NCBI RefSeq assembly: GCF_001956985.1
Contig: NZ_CP019082.1
Coordinates: forward strand, 4,588,001 to 4,652,000
DNA: 64,000 nucleotides
From: Paludisphaera borealis
GTDB taxonomy: Bacteria > Planctomycetota > Planctomycetia > Isosphaerales > Isosphaeraceae
Direction of reading: 5' to 3'
Below are positions 45,710 to 54,190 of the stretch, piece by piece. Both the position numbers and the translations under genes were made by a program. Position 1 is the stretch's first letter, and the number at the start of each line of letters is the position of its first letter. Under the pieces are notes generated by a model, which was given only the letters and a program-made list of their open reading frames with translations, was not told the DNA's origin and searched no databases.

Positions 45710-48694
45710 ATGGGCCGACTGGTCTTCCTCTTGCCGCTGTGGCTCCTGCCGTTCGCGACCCGCGCCGACGAACCGCCGCCGGCGCTCGCCCGCCGCATCG
45801 ACTTCAACGGCGAGGTCCGGCCGATCCTGACCGCCCACTGCCTGGCCTGTCACGGCCCCGACAAGCAAAAGGGGAGCCTGCGACTCGACCGCAAGGCCGA
45901 CGCCTTCAAGGGGGGCGACGAGGGCGCGGCGATCGTCGCGGGCAAGGGCGCCGAGAGCCTGATCGTGCGCCTGACCTCCGGCGCGGACGAAGACCGCGTC
46001 ATGCCTCCCAAGGGCGGACGGCTGACCGCCGAGCAGATCGCGATTTTGCGAACCTGGATCGATCAGGGGGCCGAATGGCCCGGCGGCGACGCCGACGACG
46101 ACCCGCGCCACTGGTGGTCGCTCCGTCCGCTCGTCCGGCCCGACGTCCCCGCGACGACGGCTTTCGTCGACCGCCCTCCGGCCCGGAACCCGATCGATGC
46201 TTTCGTGCGCGCCAAGCTCCGCGACCGCGGCCTGAAGCCCTCGCCCGAGGCCGACCGGCGGACTCTCGCCCGCCGGCTCTGGTTTGACTTGATCGGTTTG
46301 CCGCCGTCGCCCGAAGAAATCGACGCATTCGTCGCCGACGATGATCCGGTCGCGTACGAGAAGTTGGTCGATCGGCTGCTCGCCAGCCCGCGATACGGCG
46401 AGCGTTGGGCGCGGCACTGGCTCGATGTGGTGCATTACGGCGACACGCACGGTTACGACAAGGACCAGCCCCGGCCCAACGCCTGGCGGTATCGCGATTA
46501 CGTGATCCGGGCGTTCAACGCCGACAAGCCGTACGGCCGGTTCGTCGCCGAGCAGGTCGCGGGCGATGTGCTGTTTCCCGACACGGTCGACGGCGCGACG
46601 GCCCTGGGCTTCCTCGCGGCGGGGCCCTGGGATTTCATCGGCCACGTCGAGCTGCCCGAGACCAAGATCGACGGCAAGGTGGCCCGCCACCTCGACCGCG
46701 ACGACATGATCGCCAACACGATCAACACATTCGTCGGCCTGACCGTCCAGTGCGCCCAGTGCCACAACCACAAGTTCGACCCGATCGCCCAGGAAGATTA
46801 CTACCGCCTGCAAGCCGTCTTCGCAGCCATCGACCGCGCCGATCGGCCGTTCTACGACGACCCCGCCGTTTCCCACAAGGCCCGCGAGCTGCTCGCCCGA
46901 CGCGATCAGGCCGAGGCCGAGCGTCATCGGCTGCGCGAGGCCGTCGACAAGGCCGCGGGCCCCGCGCTTGCCGAACTCGACCGCCGGATCGCCGAGGCCG
47001 GCAAGCCCGCCGTTGAGCGTCCCGAGTACGGCTACCACAGCGCCCTCGCGAACGAGGCCGACTCGCTCCGCTGGATTCAGGTCGATCTCGGCCGGACGGC
47101 GGCCGTCGAACGCGTCGCGCTCTGGGGCTGTCGCGACGATTTCAACGGCATCGGCGCGGGGTTCGGCTTCCCCGTTCGCTACAAGGTCGAGATCTCCGAT
47201 GACCCCACCTTCCAACTGCACGCGACGACCGTCGCCGATCGCACCGAGGCCGACGCGCCCAACCCTGGCACGGCCTCGCAGACGTTCGCCGCTCGGGGCG
47301 CACGCGGGCGGTACGTCCGCGTCACCGCGACGAAGCTGGCCGAGCGGCTGAACGACTACAATTTCGCGCTCGCCGAGCTGGAAGTCTTCGACGGAACCGG
47401 CGCGAATCTCGCCGCCGGCGCGAAGGTTTCGGCTCTTGATTCGATCGAGGCGCCGCCGCGATGGCGCGCGGCCAACCTCGTCGACGGCTATGCACCCGGA
47501 CGCGAGCGGGCCGGCGATCTGGCGACGCTCAACGCCGAGCGCGACGACCTGCTCGCGAAGGCCGTCGACCCGGCCGTTCGTCGGGCGCTCGCCGACGCCG
47601 AGGACGCCCTGCGGCGCGTCGAGGCCGACCGCGCCAAGCTGCCGAAGCCGGCCGTCGTCTACGCCGGCACGGTCTACAACGGCGGCTCCGCGTCGTTTCG
47701 CGGCACCGGGCCCGACGGCGGCAAGCCGAGGCCGATCCACCTCCTCAATCGCGGCGACGTGCGGACCCCGGGCAAGGAGGTCGGCCCGGCGGCCCTGAAC
47801 GTCTTCACCGAGCTTCCCGGCGCGTTCGACTTGCCCTCCGACCACCGCGAGAGCGACCGCCGTGCGGCACTCGCCCGGTGGTTGATCGACGACCACAACC
47901 CGCTCGCCTGGCGGACGATCGTCAATCGGGTCTGGCAGTACCACTTCGGCCGGGGGATCGTCGCCACGCCCAGCGATTTCGGCCGGATGGGTCAGGCTCC
48001 GACGCATCCCGAGCTGCTCGACTGGCTGGCCGTGGAGTTCCGCGACGGCGGCCAGTCGATCAAGGCGCTGCACCGGCTGATCGTCACGTCGGCCGCCTAC
48101 CGCCAGGTCTCGACCGGCGACTCCGCCGCCGAGGCCGTCGACGTCGACAACGCGTACCTCTGGCGGATGTCCCGGCGCAAACTCGAAGCCGAGGCCGTCC
48201 GCGACTCGGTCCTGTCCGTCGCCGGCCGGCTCGATCCGACTATGTACGGCCCGGCCTTCCAGGACTTCGTCGTCGAGCATCCCGAGCACTCGCCGCACTA
48301 CGAGTACGACCTCCAGAACCCCGACGACCCCAAGATCGACCGCCGATCGATCTACCGGTTCCTGGCTCGGTCGAAGCCCCAGCCGTTCATGACGGTCCTC
48401 GACTGCGCCGATCCGTCGATGCAGGTCGAGAAGCGGAACGAGACGGTCTCGCCGCTGCAAGCGCTGGCCCTGTACAACAACGGGCTGATGCTGACGATGG
48501 CCAGGCATCTGGCCGAGCGCGTCGAGCCGGCGGGCGGGCCGGCCGAGCAGGTCGACCGGGCCTTCGCGCTGGCCGTCGGCCGGTCGCCGACGCCCGACGA
48601 GCGGTCGGCCCTCGAAGCCTATGCCCGCGAGCACGGCCTGCCCGCCGCCTGTCGGGTGATCTTCAATTTGAATGAATTTATGTTCGTCGACTGA
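45710..48694 (+). CDS. PSD1-type DUF1549/DUF1553 protein with discoidin-like insert
   Basis: The 994-residue protein has a signal peptide (about 1-19). A planctomycete cytochrome-C-like domain with CLACHGPDKQKGSLRLDRKA and VMPPKGGRLT follows. The DUF1549 region includes WFDLIGLPPSPEEIDAFV and ERWARHWLDVVHYGDTHGYD, with a second CxxCH in CAQCHNHKFDPIAQEDYY. An F5/8 type C-like insert (about 430-560) precedes DUF1553, which carries IVNRVWQYHFGRGIVATPSD and ends FNLNEFMFVD. Haem binding is possible but not shown. It has no DUF1501 gene directly after it; the lipoprotein-DUF1559 pair follows instead. Confidence 0.93.
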   Translation: MGRLVFLLPLWLLPFATRADEPPPALARRIDFNGEVRPILTAHCLACHGPDKQKGSLRLDRKADAFKGGDEGAAIVAGKGAESLIVRLTSGADEDRVMPPKGGRLTAEQIAILRTWIDQGAEWPGGDADDDPRHWWSLRPLVRPDVPATTAFVDRPPARNPIDAFVRAKLRDRGLKPSPEADRRTLARRLWFDLIGLPPSPEEIDAFVADDDPVAYEKLVDRLLASPRYGERWARHWLDVVHYGDTHGYDKDQPRPNAWRYRDYVIRAFNADKPYGRFVAEQVAGDVLFPDTVDGATALGFLAAGPWDFIGHVELPETKIDGKVARHLDRDDMIANTINTFVGLTVQCAQCHNHKFDPIAQEDYYRLQAVFAAIDRADRPFYDDPAVSHKARELLARRDQAEAERHRLREAVDKAAGPALAELDRRIAEAGKPAVERPEYGYHSALANEADSLRWIQVDLGRTAAVERVALWGCRDDFNGIGAGFGFPVRYKVEISDDPTFQLHATTVADRTEADAPNPGTASQTFAARGARGRYVRVTATKLAERLNDYNFALAELEVFDGTGANLAAGAKVSALDSIEAPPRWRAANLVDGYAPGRERAGDLATLNAERDDLLAKAVDPAVRRALADAEDALRRVEADRAKLPKPAVVYAGTVYNGGSASFRGTGPDGGKPRPIHLLNRGDVRTPGKEVGPAALNVFTELPGAFDLPSDHRESDRRAALARWLIDDHNPLAWRTIVNRVWQYHFGRGIVATPSDFGRMGQAPTHPELLDWLAVEFRDGGQSIKALHRLIVTSAAYRQVSTGDSAAEAVDVDNAYLWRMSRRKLEAEAVRDSVLSVAGRLDPTMYGPAFQDFVVEHPEHSPHYEYDLQNPDDPKIDRRSIYRFLARSKPQPFMTVLDCADPSMQVEKRNETVSPLQALALYNNGLMLTMARHLAERVEPAGGPAEQVDRAFALAVGRSPTPDERSALEAYAREHGLPAACRVIFNLNEFMFVD

Positions 48695-49013
48695 CGAGGG
48701 GCGGCGACGAGCCCGCGTCGCGATTCCATCGGGCGCGGGCCGACGGGCTGGCGGTTCTATGCGCGACGACGCAAGAATATCAATACTTGAGCGGAATGCG
48801 TCGGGGCTCGCCGCGAGTTTCATCTCGTCTTAACCGATCGCGCCCCATTTCTATCACATTCGACTCCTATGATGCCCACCGAGGCGCCGAGGGCGTTGGT
48901 CGCTTCCTTGCGACCGCATGCGAATCACCGTCGATTCGCGAGTCGTCTTTTGGGTCGATCATCGATGATCGACAGACCCTCGCCGCATGAGTCCCAGGAG
49001 GTACGCCGATTCG
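48695..49013. other. Intergenic region before the second lipoprotein gene
   Basis: No gene is visible in these 319 bases. The middle part (AAGAATATCAATACTTGAGC near 48772-48792, and TTTCTATCACATTCGACTCC near 48847-48868) is AT-richer and probably carries the promoter. Overlapping ATCGATGATC-type palindromes lie at 48955-48972. Confidence 0.35.
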
Positions 49014-49280
49014 ATGATTGCCGCCGATCGCACCGTTTCGCCCCGCGCCGTCCTATTCCCCCTGCTTTTCGTCCTCACGATCCCCACGCCGTTTCTCGCG
49101 GTGGGTTGCGGGCCCTCCGCCGAGTCCACGCCGGGGGCGGTCGACGCCTCCGCCTCCGCGCCCAAGATCGAGTACACCAAGCAGGAACGCGCGAAGATGC
49201 ACGAGATGGACTACAAGGAAATGTTGGCCTACAAGAAGAAAATCCGTGAAGAGCGCGGTCAACTTCCCAAGGGCGAATGA
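49014..49280 (+). CDS. Small lipoprotein upstream of a DUF1559 gene (second copy)
   Basis: The 88-residue protein has a hydrophobic signal with lipobox LAVGC (Cys32) and a short Ser/Ala-rich linker. A charged helical tail follows (KIEYTKQERAKMHEMDYKEM, then LAYKKKI). AGGAGGT lies about 11 bases before the ATG at 49014; an earlier ATG at 48987 sits upstream of that site. The tail shares a KIE...AY.K pattern with the lipoprotein at 1329-1523, and both precede DUF1559 genes. Role unknown; a helper or anchor of the pseudopilin-like protein is a hypothesis. Confidence 0.75.
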   Translation: MIAADRTVSPRAVLFPLLFVLTIPTPFLAVGCGPSAESTPGAVDASASAPKIEYTKQERAKMHEMDYKEMLAYKKKIREERGQLPKGE

Positions 49281-49542
49281 GCCGCCAGGCTGATCCTCCG
49301 CGTTCGATCCCGGCCGCTTCCTTCCCGCCGGTCCCTGCGCGGGTCGCCGGGAATCGAAGGCGGCCGGACGCGCCCCTCCCGCCGCCCGAAACTTTCCAAT
49401 TTTGTGAGACGAGCGCCGCCGCTCGTCTCTCGTCCTCGCCCGGATCTCGGTCGCGATTCGACGTTCCGTCGCAAGTCGGACGATTCGCGGCTGTTTCGCT
49501 TTTCGGGCGTCTAGGCCACGAACTCTGTTTCGGAGACTCGAC

Positions 49543-50631
49543 GTGATTTCGCAGGCTCGACGCATTCGACGTGACATCCGCGCGTTCACATTGATCGAAT
49601 TGTTGGTGGTGATCGCGATCATCGCGGTCTTGATCGCGCTTCTGCTGCCGGCCGTGCAGTCCGCTCGTGAAGCCGCCCGGCGGATCCAGTGCACGAACAA
49701 CCTCAAGCAGCTTGCCTTGGCCACGCACAATTACATGGACGCCAACGGCACCTTCCCGATGGGCGACCACCGCGGCCGCGACTACGACGGCAGCACCATT
49801 CGGCAGAACTTCGGCCCGTTCGTGGGGATCTCCCAGTTCATGGAGGCTGGCAACGCGTACAACTCGTTCAATTCGAGCCTCATGATCATGCTTTCGCCGA
49901 ACGCCACGGTGAACGGCATCGGGCTCGCGACGCTCTGGTGCCCGAGCGACGGCAAGATCGTCGGCTACCGCTCCAATGATCAGACCGGCTGGGACGACAC
50001 GGTCATCCCCGTCTGCTACAGCAGCTATGCGGGCAACCTCGGCCCGTTGATCTACTACGCGAAGAACGCCGGCGATCCCAACCGCATGGCGCAGATGCAA
50101 GGGATTTTCTCCTACATCGGCGGCGTCGCCGGCGACGGTCGGCCGAGCGTGCCGCCGGTCAGCATTTCCGGCGTCACCGACGGCACGAGCAACACGATCC
50201 TTTACATGGAGCATTCGTTCACGAAGGCCTCCGAGACGACCCCCGACAACAACCCCAACGGCCCCAACTGGTGGACGTCCGGCGACTACGGCGATACGAC
50301 GATCGCCACCCTCTTCCCGCCGAACTACTTCAAGAACTACAACGAGTCCGAGCCGACCTCCAAGGGAGGTCTCTGGCCGGGGACCTACATGTTCCCCCGG
50401 CCCAACGACCGAAACTTCACCCCCGTCGCCACCAGCCTCCACCCCGGCGGCATCAACGCCGCGTTCTGCGACGGCTCGGTCCGCTTCATCAAAGACACCG
50501 TGAACTCCTGGAACCCCCGGGCGATCACGTACTCGAATCCGAACTACAGCCTCAACGGTCAGAATTATGGCGTCTTCCAGGCGCTCTCGACCCGCAACGG
50601 CGGCGAAGTCATCAGCGCTGACCAGTATTGA
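49543..50631 (+). CDS. DUF1559 protein with type IV pilin-like N-terminus (second copy)
   Basis: The 362-residue protein has the leader [20 protein letters not shown] followed by [21 protein letters not shown]-terminally it has the H-X9-DG signature ([18 protein letters not shown]) and the ending [12 protein letters not shown]. The start is GTG at 49543, supported by GGAG 8-10 bases upstream. It is closely parallel to the 1637-2734 gene in length and ends, but the middle differs. It follows its lipoprotein gene by 262 bases and ends at a strong intrinsic terminator, so the pair may be a transcription unit. Confidence 0.93.
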   Translation: MISQARRIRRDIRAFTLIELLVVIAIIAVLIALLLPAVQSAREAARRIQCTNNLKQLALATHNYMDANGTFPMGDHRGRDYDGSTIRQNFGPFVGISQFMEAGNAYNSFNSSLMIMLSPNATVNGIGLATLWCPSDGKIVGYRSNDQTGWDDTVIPVCYSSYAGNLGPLIYYAKNAGDPNRMAQMQGIFSYIGGVAGDGRPSVPPVSISGVTDGTSNTILYMEHSFTKASETTPDNNPNGPNWWTSGDYGDTTIATLFPPNYFKNYNESEPTSKGGLWPGTYMFPRPNDRNFTPVATSLHPGGINAAFCDGSVRFIKDTVNSWNPRAITYSNPNYSLNGQNYGVFQALSTRNGGEVISADQY

Positions 50632-50661
50632 CGTTCGGCCCCCTTCTTCAGTCGACTCTTG

Positions 50662-50702
50662 CGAGGATGGAGGACTCTTGAAGCTCCTCCATCCTCGTTT
50701 TT
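50662..50702 (+). terminator. Intrinsic terminator after the DUF1559 gene
   Basis: CGAGGATGGAGGA (50662-50674) pairs perfectly with TCCTCCATCCTCG (50685-50697) across a 10-base loop and is followed by TTTTT. This is the clearest Rho-independent terminator in the window. Confidence 0.9.
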
Positions 50703-50796
50703 CGTCTTGCTCCCATCCCGCCGGCGTCGCGCCGTAAGAGTCTCAACGCCAGATCCCTCGCGCCGCCGCGACGTCCCGCGGCGGAATTCAGACGCT

Positions 50797-50847
50797 GCGC
50801 TGCTGCGTCACCGAGGGAGATCTCTTAGTATCGGAGAAGAGTTCAAC
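50797..50847 (+). promoter_or_regulatory. Conserved upstream block, copy 1 (before DUF1501)
   Basis: CGCTGCTGC, CCGAG, then TCTCTTAGTATCGGAGA and GTTCAACG align over about 50 bases with 54085-54138. The centre is an imperfect inverted repeat (TCTC...GAGA), which suits an operator or an unusual promoter. It lies about 70 bases before the DUF1501 start codon. Confidence 0.5.
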
Positions 50848-50875
50848 GGCCAGCATTTCGCGCGGGCGATCATGC

Positions 50876-50905
50876 GTCTTGAATGAGTTCATGTTCGCCG
50901 GATGA
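50876..50905 (+). pseudogene. C-terminal remnant of a DUF1553 gene
   Basis: The frame reads VLNEFMFAG then TGA. DUF1553 proteins end in this way: FNLNEFMFVD at 48694 and YNANEFVYAP at 57007. No DUF1553 body precedes it. The usual gene order is DUF1553 then DUF1501, and a DUF1501 gene starts 11 bases later. The simplest reading is a deletion that removed the rest of a PSD1 gene. The match is short. Confidence 0.45.
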
Positions 50906-50916
50906 GGGTTTCCATC

Positions 50917-52386
50917 ATGAACCGTCGCGATTTCCTCTGGGGGAGCGGGGGAGGACTGGGGGGGATCGCCCTGGCGACCCTGCTCGGCGCCGACGGCCTG
51001 CTGGCGGCCGAGGGCGGAACCGCCGCTCGGGTTCGGCCCGACGGCGGCCTGCATCATGCGCCCAAGGCGAAGCGGGTGGTCCAGCTGTTCATGGCCGGCG
51101 GCGCCAGTCACATCGATCTGTTCGACTATAAGCCCGAGTTGATCAAGCAGCACGGCAAGCCGTCGAGCTTCGGCGAGCACGTCGAGGCGTTCCAGAACGG
51201 CCTCGGCCCGTGGCTCCGGCCGGTCTGGGACTTCAAAGCCTACGGCGCGTCCGGCAAGATGCTCAGCGACGTCGCCGCGCCGCTGGGCGCGGTCGTCGAC
51301 GACATCGCGTTCATCCACGACATGGTCGGCAAGACGGGGGTCCACAGCCAGGGGACGCTGTTGCAGACGACCGGCTTCAACCGCCCCGGGTTCCCGTCGA
51401 TGGGAAGCTGGGTGTCGTACGGGCTGGGACGGATGAGCGACGACCTGCCGGCGTTCGTCGTGCTCCCCGACCATCGCGGCCTGGCCTCGAACGGCACCAA
51501 GAACTGGGACTCGGCGTTTTTGCCGTCGCAGCATCAGGGGACCGTGATCTACCCCGGGTCGAAGACGCCGATCGCCGACCTGTTCCCCGACGAACGCGTG
51601 GCCTTCGCCAGCCGCGCGGGGGACGACGCGGGCGTGGCATTGCTCAACCGGCTCAATCGCGGCCACGCCGCCGGACGGCCGGGCGACGACCGGCTTGAAG
51701 GCCGCATCCAGAGCTACGAGCTGGCCGCCAAGATGCAGCTCGCCGCGCCCGAGGCGCTCGACTTCTCGCGCGAGCCTCGCGAGGTGTTGAAGCTTTACGG
51801 CCTCGACCACGGCAAGACGACGTTCGACAAGAAGATCAACGACCTCGAAGAGACCGACGTGTTCGCCCGCAAGTGCCTGGCCGCCCGCCGGTTGCTCGAG
51901 CGCGGGGTGCGGTTCGTCCAGATCTGGAGCGGCAACGACAACGGCTTCCCCCGCCGCAACTGGGACTCGCACGAGAACGTCGAGCAAGACCACGGCCCGC
52001 TCGCGCTGGGCATGGCGCGGGGGGCGTCGGCGTTGATCCAGGACCTCAAGCGCACTGGGCTGCTCGACGACACGATCGTCCTCTGGACCACCGAGTTCGG
52101 CCGGATGCCGTCGAGCCAGGGGGGCAAGGGGCGCGACCACAACCCGTACTGCTTCACGAGCTGGATGGCCGGCGGCGGGGTCAAGGGGGGCGTCTGCCAC
52201 GGCCCGAGCGACGATTTCGGCTACAAACCCGCCGACCGCGCGAATCCGACCGAAGTCTACGACCTCCACGCCACGATCCTCCATTTGCTGGGCGTCGACC
52301 ACACGCGGCTGACCGTCCGCAACAACGGTATCGACCGCCGCCTCACCGACGTCCACGGCCGGGTGATCCGCGATCTGCTGGCATGA
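50917..52386 (+). CDS. DUF1501 protein (Tat-type leader)
   Basis: The 489-residue protein has the leader NRRDFLWGSGGGLGGIALAT, a Tat-like signal typical of DUF1501. The core shows KRVVQLFMAGGASHIDLFDY, FIHDMVGKTGVHSQGTLLQT, a metal-site-type WTTEFGRMPSSQGGKGRDHN, and VYDLHATILHLLGVDHTRLT. The family is sulfatase/phosphatase-like. The ATG at 50917 (GAGGG about 8 bases upstream) starts the leader exactly; the ATG at 50902 would add five residues. It has no adjacent intact DUF1549/DUF1553 partner but follows a remnant of one. Confidence 0.93.
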   Translation: MNRRDFLWGSGGGLGGIALATLLGADGLLAAEGGTAARVRPDGGLHHAPKAKRVVQLFMAGGASHIDLFDYKPELIKQHGKPSSFGEHVEAFQNGLGPWLRPVWDFKAYGASGKMLSDVAAPLGAVVDDIAFIHDMVGKTGVHSQGTLLQTTGFNRPGFPSMGSWVSYGLGRMSDDLPAFVVLPDHRGLASNGTKNWDSAFLPSQHQGTVIYPGSKTPIADLFPDERVAFASRAGDDAGVALLNRLNRGHAAGRPGDDRLEGRIQSYELAAKMQLAAPEALDFSREPREVLKLYGLDHGKTTFDKKINDLEETDVFARKCLAARRLLERGVRFVQIWSGNDNGFPRRNWDSHENVEQDHGPLALGMARGASALIQDLKRTGLLDDTIVLWTTEFGRMPSSQGGKGRDHNPYCFTSWMAGGGVKGGVCHGPSDDFGYKPADRANPTEVYDLHATILHLLGVDHTRLTVRNNGIDRRLTDVHGRVIRDLLA

Positions 52387-52432
52387 AATAAGAGCAATAC
52401 GACGCCCTTACCCTTCCATCAGGAACCGTCCC

Positions 52433-52993
52433 ATGTCGATCGCGAACGATCCCGAAGCGGTTCAAAAGGTGACCCGGACCTCGCAGATCATCGTCGGTGC
52501 GATGACCATGGGCGTGATCGTGTTCCTGGCGCTCGTCTTCTTCATCGGAGAGATCGCGAAGCCGCCGGGGGGGAACCAGGAGCTTTTGGGCGTCCCCATC
52601 ATGACGCTCATGGCGACGGTCATGGGCGCCGTCTGTCTGGCCGCGTCGTTCTTCGTGCCGAAGCTGGTGGTCGACGGCGGTCTTCGTGGGCTCGCCAAGT
52701 CGGGCGCGTCGCCGACGACCAAGCCGGGATCGAAACAGGTCGATCCCGCTGTCGAGGCCGCGCAACTCATGCCGCTGTTTCAGACTCAACTCATCATCGG
52801 GTCCGCTCTGGCCGAAGGCCCCGCTTTCTTCGCAAGCCTGGCCTTCATGATGGAACACCATTATCTGGCCCTGGGCGTGGCGGGGGTCATGTTGGCCGCC
52901 CTGATCGCCCGGTTCCCCACCACCGACAGCGTCAACGGCTGGCTTGACGAGAATCTAGGTCGTCTCGAACAAAAACGCCGTGACGAGATCTAA
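52433..52993 (+). CDS. Small integral membrane protein, unknown function
   Basis: The 186-residue protein has about four membrane helices. They lie around IIVGAMTMGVIVFLALVFFI, VPIMTLMATVMGAVCLAASF, FQTQLIIGSALAEGPAFFAS and LALGVAGVMLAALIARF. The AEGPAFF motif in the third helix recalls the small-residue helices of membrane channels and of ATP synthase c-like subunits, but no family was recognised. AGGAA lies upstream of the ATG. It sits 46 bases after the DUF1501 stop, so it may be co-transcribed. Confidence 0.7.
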   Translation: MSIANDPEAVQKVTRTSQIIVGAMTMGVIVFLALVFFIGEIAKPPGGNQELLGVPIMTLMATVMGAVCLAASFFVPKLVVDGGLRGLAKSGASPTTKPGSKQVDPAVEAAQLMPLFQTQLIIGSALAEGPAFFASLAFMMEHHYLALGVAGVMLAALIARFPTTDSVNGWLDENLGRLEQKRRDEI

Positions 52994-53173
52994 AGCGTCA
53001 TAATGAATCGTGGTCGCGTTGGAAAAGTGCATCAACGGCGAGAATGCGTTGCTTTCGCTTGATGGGATGCCGTATCGTTCGATTGCGAGCACGCGAGCTG
53101 ATGGTTTTGAGAAGACGACGCGACTCATGTTGAGCCGCCGGCCGATCCTCGCCGCCCCGACCGGAGACGATGC

Positions 53174-54043
53174 GTGGTCATCAAGCGAACCGGCGCCTCT
53201 CTGACGCAGATGTTCAAGGAATTCGTCCGTCATCCTCGCACCACTCTGGCGAGCCAGAACCGCGTGCCCGCGTTCCTCAGGGGCATCTTCTTCGCGCACG
53301 AGCGGTCGACGGCCGGCGATGGGGACGCCAACGAAAAGCCCGCGCCCGGCGAGGAGGTCTATCCGTCGAACCCGTTGATGGATTACTTCAACGCGCACGA
53401 GAAGGGGCCTGGCGTCTTCAAGTGGCTCCACTACTTCGAGATGTACCACCGTCACCTGGCCAAGTTCGTCGGCAAGGACGTTCACGTCATGGAGATCGGG
53501 GTTTACAGCGGCGGCAGCCTGGGGATGTGGCGGTCGTACTTCGGTGCCGGAGCGCGGATCACTGGGGTGGACATCGAGCCGGTTTGCAAGGCGTATGAAA
53601 ACGAGCACACCAAGATCGTCATCGGCGACCAGGGCGACCCGTCGTTCTGGAGGCGCATCCTGGCCGACTCGCCCCCTATCGACGTCCTGATCGACGACGG
53701 CGGCCATACGCCTGAGCAGCAGATGGTGACGCTTGAGCAGGTTCTGCCCCGAATGAAACCCGGCGGGGTCTTCATTTGCGAAGACGTCCACCATCTCTAC
53801 AACGACTTCTCGTCGTTCGTCTCCGGCCTCGACGACGCCCTCAACGCCTTTCGGAACACCCCCGTCCCGCCGAAGAAGGGCGATATCCGCTCGGTGGCGA
53901 CGCCGTTCCAATCGTGGATCCACTCGATCCACCATTACCCTTACGCCGTCGTCATCGAGAAACACGAGAAACCGATCACGAGCTTCGACGCCGTCCGCCA
54001 TGGGACCGAATGGCAGCCGTTCATGGGAGGGCGAGATTCGTGA
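53174..54043 (+). CDS. Class I SAM-dependent methyltransferase-like protein
   Basis: The 289-residue protein has the SAM-binding motif I in VMEIGVYSGGSLGMWRSYFG, the acidic motif in ITGVDIEPVCKAYE, and IDVLIDDGGHTPEQQM then MKPGGVFICEDVHHLYNDFS. This arrangement matches the methyltransferases associated with antibiotic and glycan modification (including those labelled cephalosporin hydroxylase-like). The start is a GTG at 53174 without a strong ribosome site; an ATG at about codon 13 is an alternative. Acceptor unknown. Confidence 0.8.
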   Translation: MVIKRTGASLTQMFKEFVRHPRTTLASQNRVPAFLRGIFFAHERSTAGDGDANEKPAPGEEVYPSNPLMDYFNAHEKGPGVFKWLHYFEMYHRHLAKFVGKDVHVMEIGVYSGGSLGMWRSYFGAGARITGVDIEPVCKAYENEHTKIVIGDQGDPSFWRRILADSPPIDVLIDDGGHTPEQQMVTLEQVLPRMKPGGVFICEDVHHLYNDFSSFVSGLDDALNAFRNTPVPPKKGDIRSVATPFQSWIHSIHHYPYAVVIEKHEKPITSFDAVRHGTEWQPFMGGRDS

Positions 54044-54084
54044 TCCCCCCAGTCGATAAAGACGGTCGATGATCGTTTCCGGCG

Positions 54085-54138
54085 TCGCGCTGCTGCATTT
54101 CCGAGCCCGACTCTCTAGGATTAGAGAATTGTTCAACG
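54085..54138 (+). promoter_or_regulatory. Conserved upstream block, copy 2 (before PSD1)
   Basis: CGCGCTGCTGC, CCGAG, CTCTCTAGGATTAGAGAATT and GTTCAACG align with 50797-50847. The centre is a perfect inverted repeat, TCTCTA-GGAT-TAGAGA. It lies 53 bases before the ATG of the PSD1 gene. Confidence 0.5.
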
Positions 54139-54190
54139 TCTCGGACGTCGCTTGATCGCGGATCGTCGTCGGCTGTCGGAGGTTTTCGTC

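Noticed and set aside
45665-48823. A 1052-codon minus-strand open frame opposite the PSD1 gene
   Set aside because: Antisense shadow of a gene with clear CxxCH and DUF1549/DUF1553 motifs; its composition is biased and motif-free.
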